Assembly: GCA_902615845.1 (NCBI GenBank)
Contig: CACMQS010000002.1
Location: forward strand, 62,001 to 126,000
Direction: 5' to 3'
Source of the DNA: an uncultured Alphaproteobacteria bacterium
GTDB taxonomy: Bacteria > Pseudomonadota > Alphaproteobacteria > HIMB59 > GCA-002718135
Length of the DNA stretch: 64,000 nt
Shown in pieces: positions 8,860-17,542 of the stretch (positions are counted from its first letter, which is position 1; every line of letters starts with the position of its first letter). Both the position numbers and the translations under genes were made by a program. The notes below the pieces were generated by a model. It had not been told where the DNA came from. It made no database searches and worked only from the letters and a program-made list of their open reading frames with translations.

Positions 8860-10101
8860 CTACAGATAACCTGCGTCTTTAGCAGCTGTTTCGTAAACAG
8901 CCTCTACATCACTAAGTGCTTGTTCAGCACTTTCTGCTCCCTTTAAAAAATCAACTAGCTCTGCACCTAATGCATTGTGCAATAATCCCATTTGAGCAAA
9001 CATTGGATAAGATTTAGCGCCGCCTTGAGCAGTTGCAGACACTCCTGCTGCAGCTGGACCAGGTTTAAAACCATCAATTAACCAAATTGCATCATCATTA
9101 TTAGCAGCAACCATTTCTGAAGTCATACCACTTACAAGTGCTGCAAACGTTGCTTCCGCTTCACTGTCAGACACGTTAGTTGCTATAGTTATTCCATCCC
9201 ACCATAAAGTTGCTCCTGGTATTGAACCACCAGTAACAGTTGGAGCTGCAGATAGAACAGTATTTGAAGTCACCTCAGCTGAAGAACCTTCATTATCTAG
9301 TATAACTCCTCCACGAGAACCCCACATAAAGCCAATTGCAGCTTGACCAGCTTCCCATAATCCTTGCGTATCATCAGATGCCTGTGTTAAATGATCAGGA
9401 TGAGCATACTCAACTAGAGCTTTCATTGTTTCTAGAGCCGCAATACCTTTAGCGTTATTAATAGATGCTTCTGCACTACCTTGCTTAAAGAATTCTCCAC
9501 CATGTGCTAAGTATATAGTATTAAATACTTCTCCAACATTCCATCCTACTTTAAGATTCATTACAAGTGGATGCTCCATAATACCAGCTGAACGTATTTT
9601 TTCAGCAGCAGAAATTATTTCATCATAAGTTGCTGGCATTCCATCAACTCCAGCTTTATCTAAAATATCTGTTCTATAATACATGTGCTGAGAATTAGCC
9701 ATGAATGCTATAGCCATTATTTTACCATCAATAGTTATAAGTTGATTAGATTTTAAGTTGCCACCATATTTTTCAACTAGGTCATTTAATGGTCTAACTA
9801 GTCCATCATTCATTAACTGAACAAGAGTAGAGTTAGCTACAATCACTGATGTATACTCTGCTGGATCTGGTGTTTGAGCAGCGTTCATTATTTGGCGCGC
9901 TTCAGTAGTATGATTTCGAGTGAATTCAGAAGCAGATCCTGCACAATTGCTTTCAGCAGAATTTGCTATTGCGTGAATTGCTGGAAAATCACTTGCTAAA
10001 ATTCGGATGGATTGTCCATTAGGACCACAATCAGCCGCAAACAAAGATGAGCTGAAGAATAGTGCTGTTAATCCACCTAAAATTAATTTTTTTAAAAACA
10101 T
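8860..10101 (-). CDS. Extracellular solute-binding protein, family 1 (sugar ABC importer)
   Basis: A 413-residue periplasmic binding protein. Residues 1-22 form a Sec signal peptide ending SSLFA/A. The mature part has the family-1 layout, with HMYYRTDILDKAG, PATYDEIISAAEKI and LWEAGQAAIGFMWG as typical landmarks. Four or so aromatic residues around ATLWWDGIT could line a sugar site. It is the first gene of the minus-strand operon and is divergent from a LacI regulator. Ligand class (sugar, polyol or sugar-like compound) is inferred from family and regulator; identity is unknown. Confidence 0.9.
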   Translation of the reverse strand: MFLKKLILGGLTALFFSSSLFAADCGPNGQSIRILASDFPAIHAIANSAESNCAGSASEFTRNHTTEARQIMNAAQTPDPAEYTSVIVANSTLVQLMNDGLVRPLNDLVEKYGGNLKSNQLITIDGKIMAIAFMANSQHMYYRTDILDKAGVDGMPATYDEIISAAEKIRSAGIMEHPLVMNLKVGWNVGEVFNTIYLAHGGEFFKQGSAEASINNAKGIAALETMKALVEYAHPDHLTQASDDTQGLWEAGQAAIGFMWGSRGGVILDNEGSSAEVTSNTVLSAAPTVTGGSIPGATLWWDGITIATNVSDSEAEATFAALVSGMTSEMVAANNDDAIWLIDGFKPGPAAAGVSATAQGGAKSYPMFAQMGLLHNALGAELVDFLKGAESAEQALSDVEAVYETAAKDAGYL

Positions 10102-10138
10102 GTTTCCTCCATATATTACGTATAAAAAACAATTTTTT

Positions 10139-10146
10139 TACGCGTA
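10139..10146. promoter_or_regulatory. Candidate LacI-family operator core
   Basis: TACGCGTA is a perfect 8-base palindrome with the central CG typical of LacI/GalR-family operators. It lies 37 bases upstream of the binding-protein start, in the 127-base gap shared with the LacI gene. A second inverted repeat, ATTGCAT...ATGCAAT (10175-10202, 14-base spacer), lies closer to the regulator's start. Either could be the site; neither is proven. Confidence 0.4.
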
Positions 10147-10228
10147 TGTATATAACTATAATTATTAAAATGATATTGCATTACTTTGAATTAATATGCA
10201 ATGTAATGAATAAATTAATAGTGGATAA

Positions 10229-11233
10229 ATGAACATTCAGAAAGCAAAATTACCAACATCAAGTAGTGTGGCAAAGCTAGCAGGTGTGTCACAATCGGCT
10301 GTTTCACGATGCTTTACAAAAGGAGCAAGCATTTCTAATAGAACAAAATTGAGAGTTATCGAAGCAGCAAAAAAACTAGGATATAAACCACAGTCCTTTT
10401 CAACTAATTCTCTGAGTTTAGATGAGGGAGGTTTAGTTGGTGTTATATTACCATATATTACGAATAGATATTATCCTGAAGTGCTTATCGAATTACATGA
10501 AGCTCTAAGAGTATCAGGGTATAGAATTTTATTAATTACTACTGATGATGGTGAGGAATTAGATGATAATTTAATTCAACCCTACTTAAAAGAAAAGTTA
10601 GTTGCGATTGTTTCAGCAACAAAGCCTACTGATGCGTTTGTAGAAAACTGTTTAGCCAAACAAATTCAACTTATTGCATTTAATAGAAATTGGAAAATAC
10701 CTACACTGAGTTCTGTAGCTTGTGATCATAAGTATGGTGGAGAAGCGGCGGCAGAACATTTCGTTAATAATGGGCATACTAAAATAGGAATGGTTGAAGG
10801 ACCAATTGGATCATTTGTAAGTGAAGAAAGATGTAAAGGTTTCAAAAACTATTTAAATAATTTAGACAAAATTAAACTGTTTCATGAAAGAGGAAATTTT
10901 ACATATGAAGGAGGTTTAGATTCAGCAAAAAAACTTTTAAAAAATAATATTACAGCATTGTTTTGTGCTGATGATATTATGGCTTTTGGTTGTGTTGATT
11001 ATATTAAAAAAAATACAAAACTTAATATACCAGAAGAGATAGAGGTAATTGGATATGATGACATATCTTCAGCAAATTGGCATTCATATAATTTAACAAC
11101 AATTAGACAACCAGTAAGACAAATGTCTAAACTTGTAACCCAAATAATAGATGATAACATTAAGGATCCAGAGTTAGAGCCTATCAATCATTTAATTCAG
11201 GGTAAATTTATTTATCGAAATACAACTAGATAA
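10229..11233 (+). CDS. LacI-family transcriptional regulator
   Basis: A 334-residue regulator. The N-terminal helix-turn-helix reads SSVAKLAGVSQSAVSRCF (residues 11-29), followed by the hinge helix and a periplasmic-binding-protein-like effector domain with the family phrases VGVILPYITNRYYPE, DDIMAFGCVDY and VIGYDDISSANW. It is divergent from the ABC binding protein, so it most likely represses that operon until the imported ligand or a metabolite binds. It is followed without a gap by the frameshifted hydrolase. Confidence 0.93.
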   Translation: MNIQKAKLPTSSSVAKLAGVSQSAVSRCFTKGASISNRTKLRVIEAAKKLGYKPQSFSTNSLSLDEGGLVGVILPYITNRYYPEVLIELHEALRVSGYRILLITTDDGEELDDNLIQPYLKEKLVAIVSATKPTDAFVENCLAKQIQLIAFNRNWKIPTLSSVACDHKYGGEAAAEHFVNNGHTKIGMVEGPIGSFVSEERCKGFKNYLNNLDKIKLFHERGNFTYEGGLDSAKKLLKNNITALFCADDIMAFGCVDYIKKNTKLNIPEEIEVIGYDDISSANWHSYNLTTIRQPVRQMSKLVTQIIDDNIKDPELEPINHLIQGKFIYRNTTR

Positions 11234-11236
11234 AAA

Positions 11237-11928
11237 TTGGGTAAAGTAATTTTAATCCCTGGATACATGTGTAACAAAAATATTTGGGATGCACAAATAT
11301 CTATTCTAAAAAAAAGATATAATGTTTCCATTCCTTCTCTAAAGAATATTGCTACAGTTGATGATGCTGTACAAAAAATCATAAACAAAAATAAAAAAAA
11401 ATTTCTGTTATTGGTTTTTCAATGGGAGGATTTATTGCAATAAAATTAGCAATCGAGTATCCAGAAATATTAGATAAATTAGTTTTAATAGGAACTAATG
11501 CAAGAAATATTTCACAAAAAAGAAAGTTGCTTTTAGAAAAGTCATTAACAACCTTAAATAAAAATAACTTCGCAAAATTATTTTATAAAAAAAACTATAG
11601 TTCCTATTTTTCTAATAAAGATTTGAAAAATACATCATACCAAAATACTGTTTATTTAATGGCTAAACAATTAGGATATAAAACTTTTTTAGATCAAACG
11701 AATTTGATTCTAAAAAGACCTAATCAATTAAATAAACTAGATAAGATTGTATCAAAAACTCTTATTATTCGTGGCAAAAAAGATAAACTATCCTCTAATA
11801 TTATGAACAATGAATTAAATAAGAAAATAAAATATTCAGTTTATACAGAAATTAAAAATTCTTCTCATTTTGTAATGCTAGAGAAGCCAAAAACTTTTAA
11901 TAAAATTATTACTAATTTTTTATTTTAA
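11237..11928 (+). pseudogene. Alpha/beta hydrolase split by a frameshift in an A9 run
   Basis: The track shows two ORFs, 11237-11443 and 11422-11928. Together they make one alpha/beta hydrolase of about 230 residues: oxyanion-hole region VILIPGYMCN in the first part, then the nucleophile elbow GFSMGG, the acid in RGKKDK and the histidine in SSHFVMLEK in the second. The frame breaks at nine adenines (11393-11401); ten adenines would join the two parts as KKKISVIGFSMGG. The whole triad lies after the break and is intact. This could be a recent mutation, an assembly error or a slippage-expressed gene. The first part starts at TTG, 3 bases after the LacI stop. Confidence 0.75.
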
Positions 11929-11929
11929 A

Positions 11930-13060
11930 TCAAATCGTTTTAGATGCTATTTGAGTGCCCTTAACTAACGAAATTAATTTCTCATAACAAATTTTTTCAT
12001 CAACTTTTCCAAATCCAGCAAAAGTACTAAAACCACAATCTGTACCAGCCATAATTTGCTCCTTTGGTACAAAAGTAGAAAATTGTTTTAACCGATCAGC
12101 AACAACTTCCGGGTGTTCAACAAAATTTGAAGTAGAATCAATAACACCGGGCACAATAACTTTATCTCGTGGCAATTTAATCTTTTCAAAAACTTTCCAT
12201 TCATGAGCATGTCTTGGATTAGAAGACTCAATTAATAAATATTTACTTTTTGCCTTAAGTACTATTGGTAAAATTTTTTCCAAACCAATATCAAAGGTGT
12301 GAGGTCCTTCATAATTTCCCCAGCAGATATGCATTCTAATTTTGTGTTGTGGAACTGATGCCAGTGAAAGATTAAGAGCTTCAATTTGTTTTTCAGCTCG
12401 CAGCAAAAAACTTTTTTCATCTAATTCTTTAAAATTCATATGCCTTGCTAGGGCTAGATCTGGACAATCAACTTGCAAGAATAAATTATTAGAAGTAATT
12501 TGTTGATATTCTTCTGCCATAATCACGCTAAGCTTACTTAGGTACTCGTCATCATTTTTGTAAAATTTATTAGGTAAAAAAACATTTATGACTCCTGGTG
12601 AAGCAGCATTCATAAAGCCCTTAGTATGGTTATTAGCACTTAATGCAGAAGATAGATTATTTATATCTTTTAAAAGATCATCATTATTTTTAATAGAGAG
12701 TTCTCCAGTACAACAGGGTCGGGTATAAGTAGGTGTTCCCCCACTTTTAGCAATTTTATCTTTATATTCAGGAAATGCATCTAAGTCAGCTGGCGCTCTT
12801 CTTTCACTTTCACCGGAAAAACCATTAATTCTATCTTTAACATATGTAGCATAACTGATTTTACTCATTTCACCATCACTGACAAAATCAATACCTGTAT
12901 CAAGTTGTTTTTTGACAATGTCACTTACATTTTGTTTTACAACATCATCAAATTCATTTTCACTAAAACTACCTCCCTTATCTTTTGCAAAAAGTAATTC
13001 TGATAAAGCTTTAGAACGAGGTAAACTTCCTACATGTGTTGTTAGAATTTTCGTGTTCAA
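11930..13060 (-). CDS. MetE C-terminal-like (cobalamin-independent methyltransferase) protein
   Basis: A 376-residue UROD/MetE-superfamily barrel resembling the C-terminal catalytic half of methionine synthase MetE. The zinc-ligand pattern is visible: HICWGN near residue 245, a glutamate in LIESSNPRH and a late cysteine in AGTDCGFS. The N-terminus TTHVGSLPR is typical of stand-alone members. Such proteins move methyl groups from unusual donors to thiols or act on other zinc-activated thiols; many are not methionine synthases. It ends the cupin - SnoaL operon. Zinc use and thiol chemistry are supported; the donor is unknown. Confidence 0.78.
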   Translation of the reverse strand: MNTKILTTHVGSLPRSKALSELLFAKDKGGSFSENEFDDVVKQNVSDIVKKQLDTGIDFVSDGEMSKISYATYVKDRINGFSGESERRAPADLDAFPEYKDKIAKSGGTPTYTRPCCTGELSIKNNDDLLKDINNLSSALSANNHTKGFMNAASPGVINVFLPNKFYKNDDEYLSKLSVIMAEEYQQITSNNLFLQVDCPDLALARHMNFKELDEKSFLLRAEKQIEALNLSLASVPQHKIRMHICWGNYEGPHTFDIGLEKILPIVLKAKSKYLLIESSNPRHAHEWKVFEKIKLPRDKVIVPGVIDSTSNFVEHPEVVADRLKQFSTFVPKEQIMAGTDCGFSTFAGFGKVDEKICYEKLISLVKGTQIASKTI

Positions 13061-13067
13061 TCTTTAG

Positions 13068-14039
13068 CTATCCTGTTTTCATCAAAATTTGTTTCCAAAT
13101 TTCAGTTTCATCAAACAAAATCCATTCATTTTTAATACCTCGTGGTCCAAATTCAACATGTGATATAGCCATGACATGAACTGCTGCTTGACTAGGTACT
13201 CCAAAATATCCCGAACCCGAATGAACACCATTAAGTGACCATCTAATAGCTGCCTTTCTGTACTGATTTGGTTCTTCTAAATAGCTAACATGATCAATTG
13301 AAAATGTTGCATCAGGAAATGATGACAATAGAGAAGTCCAAAAAGTTTTTACTTCTTCAACTCCGTAAGCTTTCAATCCGCCTGGTAATTCTTGATTTAT
13401 TGCTCTATCATATTTTTTATCAACTATATTAATATCTTTATTAAATATAGATTTTAGGACTTCTGCATATTCATAACCTGAATTTTTTTCCGGTAAATTT
13501 AATTGTGAATATTTTAAATCCAAAGGCGTATTTTTGTTAAAAGGAACTGCGCAATTTTCAACACCCCCTTGATTATCAATTATTTGTTTTGCATATTTTT
13601 TTGGATCTAAATTAAGTTGTCTTACGATTGCACCCTGATCTCTAACAAGCCATTCATCATACACTTGATTATCTTTGCATGCACAATCTGCAATTACTCT
13701 ATAAATAAGTTTTTTTCCTGTTGCTTTTCCATAAACACCATCATTCAAGTGGGTTGCTCTAGTTAAAATTCGGTGCGAAGATAAATACCCATCATGTTCA
13801 TTACCTATCCATATGACATCTTCACCTAAAAGTTGACGGTCAGGAAATTCTTCTAAAGTTGCATAAGTTGCTTTCACAACTGCATCAGGTCCATACACAA
13901 CTCCAGCAGGGGATCTAACTGGAATTCCTTTTGCATAATATTCTCTTATTGACTCAACATCCTTGTCTTCCCAAATTTGATATGTAATTTTTAGTATATA
14001 ATCGGGTAGATCTCTAAATTTTTGATCAAAACCCTGCAT
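13068..14039 (-). CDS. SnoaL-like (NTF2 fold) protein, paralogue 2
   Basis: A 323-residue protein with two NTF2-like halves, about 15-140 and 195-320. It is more divergent than the paralogues at 5778 and 15123 but keeps the same plan, with IWEDKDVESIREYY opening the first domain, EEFPDRQLLGEDV and a C-terminal INEWILFDE-like segment. It sits between the cupin and the MetE-like gene with gaps of only 3 and 7 bases, so the three are one transcript. The function is unknown; a cyclase, hydratase or isomerase acting on a small metabolite is a reasonable family-based guess. Confidence 0.7.
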   Translation of the reverse strand: MQGFDQKFRDLPDYILKITYQIWEDKDVESIREYYAKGIPVRSPAGVVYGPDAVVKATYATLEEFPDRQLLGEDVIWIGNEHDGYLSSHRILTRATHLNDGVYGKATGKKLIYRVIADCACKDNQVYDEWLVRDQGAIVRQLNLDPKKYAKQIIDNQGGVENCAVPFNKNTPLDLKYSQLNLPEKNSGYEYAEVLKSIFNKDINIVDKKYDRAINQELPGGLKAYGVEEVKTFWTSLLSSFPDATFSIDHVSYLEEPNQYRKAAIRWSLNGVHSGSGYFGVPSQAAVHVMAISHVEFGPRGIKNEWILFDETEIWKQILMKTG

Positions 14040-14042
14040 CTT

Positions 14043-15014
14043 TTAATTTTTTTGGCGCACTATATAAATGCTACCTTTATCGCTACTTATATTTTTAAGG
14101 CTTCTTGTAGAGTTTTTTGGAGGGGAGAAGGCATCTCTAGAGCCAATTAACACCTTTTTATCATTACATGTAATTTCCCATTCTCCCTCCAAACATAAAT
14201 AAACTTCAGATTTTGATGAGGTGTAAGAATGGATATGAGCATTATTACCTTCAAGAAGAGTAAGTCCAAATCCAGTTTTATGACTAATGTATGGTTTAAA
14301 TTCTTTATTATGAATAGTGAAATCATCTAAATAATTTAAAATAGAATTTGAATTATAATGTTCGTCATCTAGAAAATAATTTTTTTGATCTGCATAGCGA
14401 ATTACAAATTTTTCAATTTCCTCAGAAGTGTAATGATCAAATTGTGTTAATTCATTATCTGTGATTGGTTCTATTGCTTTTTTACCATCAGGTATTTGAT
14501 TTTTTTCTAAATCAATAAGAGAGTTATCATTTAAAAGAACCATTCCAGTTTCTTTTGCTTTTTTTAACAATGAAGGAGTCCATGTAATTACTCCTGGATC
14601 ATTTTCACCTAAAACTACAAACATTAATGCTTGTTGATCACTAACATTTTGAAATCCTCTAAACATATTAGTAGGAAATGAAGCGACATCTCCTTTATGT
14701 AAAATAACCTCACCCTCTTTTCCATCTGATCCCCAATAAAAACGCCATGAACCAGAAAAGATAATAAACACCTCAGCTGTTGTATGACTATGAAGCCCAG
14801 AACCATTCATCGGTGCAGCACTTACTGCCCCAATATTAAACCCATGCTCCTCAGCAATTTTTACATTTTGTTTAGAATCTTCACTTACGCCAGGACCCAC
14901 TAATGAGTAATTCAATCTATCTTGATGTCCTTTTAATTTACCCTCAACAAAAGGAACCTTACTTGGTATTAAATCATTAAATCTCGCAAGACGACTTTCT
15001 ATATTTATTGACAT
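14043..15014 (-). CDS. Double-cupin protein
   Basis: A 323-residue bicupin. The first cupin barrel (about 60-160) has the metal-binding motif SGLHSHTTAEVFIIFSG and a second motif GDVASFPTNMFRGF. The second barrel (about 225-320) has NAHIHSYTSSKSEVYLCLEGEW, which retains a His-x-His pair and a downstream glutamate. It is the promoter-proximal gene of the cupin - SnoaL - MetE-like operon. Bicupins include dioxygenases, decarboxylases and lyases. The metal sites are seen; the reaction is not known. Confidence 0.8.
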   Translation of the reverse strand: MSINIESRLARFNDLIPSKVPFVEGKLKGHQDRLNYSLVGPGVSEDSKQNVKIAEEHGFNIGAVSAAPMNGSGLHSHTTAEVFIIFSGSWRFYWGSDGKEGEVILHKGDVASFPTNMFRGFQNVSDQQALMFVVLGENDPGVITWTPSLLKKAKETGMVLLNDNSLIDLEKNQIPDGKKAIEPITDNELTQFDHYTSEEIEKFVIRYADQKNYFLDDEHYNSNSILNYLDDFTIHNKEFKPYISHKTGFGLTLLEGNNAHIHSYTSSKSEVYLCLEGEWEITCNDKKVLIGSRDAFSPPKNSTRSLKNISSDKGSIYIVRQKN

Positions 15015-15052
15015 ATTAAGAAAAATTATATTTTATGCATTTTTAATGAATA

Positions 15053-15072
15053 TTATTCAAAATATTGAATAA
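15053..15072. promoter_or_regulatory. Perfect inverted repeat between divergent SnoaL operons
   Basis: TTATTCAA-AATA-TTGAATAA is a perfect 8-base inverted repeat in the 108-base gap between the cupin and SnoaL/HisD-like operons. A second repeat, TCAAT-TAAAT-ATTGA, follows at 15074-15088. The position between divergent starts suggests an operator shared by both operons; the cognate regulator is not evident in the immediate neighbourhood. Confidence 0.5.
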
Positions 15073-15122
15073 ATCAATTAAATATTGAGCCTAAACTGTG
15101 AGTAACTAAAACTAAGTAAATT

Positions 15123-16217
15123 ATGACAGAAATTGAAAATTTTAATACTGGAATAAAAAAAGAAGGAAGCACTGAAGTAATTAATTTAAATCCAAAGATA
15201 AATATAGCAAATAAAAAAAAAATCAGAATTCTTTTAAAAAATATAGCTGAATCCAATTCAGAAAATATTAATAAAAATATTAGTGATGCGTATCATGATG
15301 ATGCAGAAATAAGAACCTTCCATCCACTTAATGACTTAAAAGGCATTTCTGAAATAACAGAAAAATTATGGAAACCGCTTTTAAATGCATTTCCTGATCT
15401 TGAGAGAAGGGATAACCTAATTCTTGGGGGTTCTTTTCAAAACTCAGTTTTTGTTTCAACAATAGCTCATTTAACTGGGACTTTTGTTAATCCATGGCTT
15501 AATGTTCCTGCTCATGGCAAAACTATACATTTAAGAATATGTGAAGCGCATCAAATTAAAGATAATAAAATCATTCAATCACATATTTTGATTGATACTC
15601 TAGATTTTATTCGTCAGGCAGGATTTTGGCCAATAAATAAATCATTAGGAGTAGAAGGAATGTGGCCTGGTCCTATAACCGGTGATGGTACAACATTTGA
15701 AAATATGGATGATGAGTTGTCCATCAATTCGATGAATCAAGCTTTAACAATGCAGAGAAGTTTAAATATAAAACCAGAAACAGATCCTGGATCAACGCAT
15801 GAATACGTTAGAGATAAATTACTAAATCATCCTCAAAAAGAATTCTGGCATCCTAAAATGATGTGGTACGGACCTTGCGGTATTGGTACAGCAAGAGGTT
15901 TAAAAGGATATGTTGATCACCATCAATTACCTTTTAGGTTTACATTTAAAGAGAGAGATTATTGGAAAATTGGTCATTATATAGAAATAGCTGATGGTAA
16001 TTATTCAATGACATCAGGCTGGCAAAGTATTGAGTGTATACATGGTTCTAATGAGTGGCTAGGCTACCAAGGTACTGGTAAAGCTGTCACAATAAGAGTT
16101 ATGGATTTTTATTTACATCATGAAGGGCGAATTAGAGAAAATTGGGTACCAATGGACATAGCACACATATTAGATCAAATAGGCATTGATATCTTTAAAT
16201 TAATTCATAAAAAATAA
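15123..16217 (+). CDS. SnoaL-like (NTF2 fold) protein, tandem domains, paralogue 3
   Basis: A 364-residue tandem SnoaL-like protein closely patterned on the paralogue at 5778: both have DLERRD, GPITGDG or similar, [12 protein letters not shown], a paired-histidine segment (DHHQLPF) and [11 protein letters not shown] near the C-terminus. About 30 extra N-terminal residues precede the first domain. It is the first gene of a two-gene operon with the HisD paralogue 2 bases downstream, which suggests sequential steps in one pathway. The reaction is unknown. Confidence 0.75.
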   Translation: MTEIENFNTGIKKEGSTEVINLNPKINIANKKKIRILLKNIAESNSENINKNISDAYHDDAEIRTFHPLNDLKGISEITEKLWKPLLNAFPDLERRDNLILGGSFQNSVFVSTIAHLTGTFVNPWLNVPAHGKTIHLRICEAHQIKDNKIIQSHILIDTLDFIRQAGFWPINKSLGVEGMWPGPITGDGTTFENMDDELSINSMNQALTMQRSLNIKPETDPGSTHEYVRDKLLNHPQKEFWHPKMMWYGPCGIGTARGLKGYVDHHQLPFRFTFKERDYWKIGHYIEIADGNYSMTSGWQSIECIHGSNEWLGYQGTGKAVTIRVMDFYLHHEGRIRENWVPMDIAHILDQIGIDIFKLIHKK

Positions 16218-16219
16218 TT

Positions 16220-17542
16220 ATGGCAATTGAATATTTAAAAAAAGGTTTAGATGAAAAACAAAGAATTGAAGATAATGATAAAGTAAAAAAAATTGTTGAG
16301 GAAACATTAAGTAAAATTGAATCAGAAGGTGATAAATATGTTAGAGAATTATCACAAAAATTTGATAACTATTCTCCAGATAGTTTTAGATTAAGTGAAG
16401 ATCAAATAAATCAATTAATGAGTGAAGTCTCTGACGAAGACAAAGAAGATATTAAATTTGCTCAAAAACAAGTGCGATCATTTGCAGAAGCACAACTTAA
16501 AACTTTAAGTGAATTAGAAGTAGAAACGCATCCAGGTGTTATTCTTGGTCATAAAAATATACCAGTACAAGCAGTTGGATGTTATGTACCTGCCGGAAAA
16601 TTCCCAATGGTAGCTTCTGCTCATATGTCAGTTGTTACAGCCTCTGTTGCTGGGGTTCCAAGAATTGTTGCTACTACTCCACCTTTTAAAGGTAAGCCAA
16701 ATCCAGCTGTCGTTACAGCAATGAAAATGGGCGGTGCTCACGAAATTTATGTTCTGGGAGGAATGCAAGGAGTTGGTGCAATGGCTATTGGTACAGAAAC
16801 TATTGAACCTGTAGATATGCTTGTTGGACCTGGCAATGCATTTGTTGCTGAAGCGAAAAGACAATTGTATGGCAAAGTTGGTATCGATTTATTCGCTGGT
16901 CCAACTGAAACAATGGTAATTGCAGATGAAACTGTTGATGGTGAAATATGTGCAACTGATCTATTAGGACAAGCAGAGCATGGATATAATTCGCCAGCTG
17001 TCATGATAACGAACTCAAGAAAACTTGCAGAAGAAACATTTAAAGAAATTGATAGAATTTTAGAAATTTTACCTACTAAAGAAACAGCAAGTACAAGCTG
17101 GAGAGATTATGGAGAAATAATTTTATGTGATACCTATGAGGAGATGTTATCTAAAGCAAATGAAATAGCTTCAGAACACGTTCAAGTTATGACAAAAAAA
17201 GATGATTGGTTTTTAGAAAATATGACATCTTATGGAGCCCTATTTTTGGGTGCTAGAACTAATGTTGCTAATGGTGATAAAGTCATAGGTACTAACCATA
17301 CTCTTCCTACCAAAAAAGCTGGAAGATATACTGGTGGTTTGTGGGTTGGTAAGTTCATTAAAACCCATACTTACCAAAAGATTACAACAGATGAAGCAGC
17401 TACACTTATTGGGGAATATGGATCAAGACTTTCACATCTCGAAGGATTTATCGGTCACGCTGAACAATGTAATGTTAGAGTGAGAAGATATGGTGGTCTT
17501 AATATTGAGTATGGAAAACCAGCTTCAAAATTAAAAAATTAA
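16220..17542 (+). CDS. HisD-family dehydrogenase, HpsN-like (possible sulfopropanediol 3-dehydrogenase)
   Basis: A 440-residue histidinol dehydrogenase-family protein. The catalytic machinery is present: GQAEHG zinc ligands, the ASEH base pair, [10 protein letters not shown] and the C-terminal EGFIGHAEQ. Several segments ([34 protein letters not shown]) are, as I recall them, closer to HpsN, which oxidises (R)-2,3-dihydroxypropane-1-sulfonate to sulfolactate, than to biosynthetic HisD. No other his genes are nearby; the partner is a SnoaL-like gene. Two consecutive alcohol-to-acid oxidations with NAD are the family reaction. Sulfonate use is inferred and supported by Xsc and Tpa in the same region. 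Confidence 0.7.
   Translation: MAIEYLKKGLDEKQRIEDNDKVKKIVEETLSKIESEGDKYVRELSQKFDNYSPDSFRLSEDQINQLMSEVSDEDKEDIKFAQKQVRSFAEAQLKTLSELEVETHPGVILGHKNIPVQAVGCYVPAGKFPMVASAHMSVVTASVAGVPRIVATTPPFKGKPNPAVVTAMKMGGAHEIYVLGGMQGVGAMAIGTETIEPVDMLVGPGNAFVAEAKRQLYGKVGIDLFAGPTETMVIADETVDGEICATDLLGQAEHGYNSPAVMITNSRKLAEETFKEIDRILEILPTKETASTSWRDYGEIILCDTYEEMLSKANEIASEHVQVMTKKDDWFLENMTSYGALFLGARTNVANGDKVIGTNHTLPTKKAGRYTGGLWVGKFIKTHTYQKITTDEAATLIGEYGSRLSHLEGFIGHAEQCNVRVRRYGGLNIEYGKPASKLKN

Noticed and set aside
16220-17542. Biosynthetic histidinol dehydrogenase (hisD)
   Set aside because: No his genes are nearby and several motifs and the SnoaL partner fit an HpsN-like paralogue better; not fully excluded.
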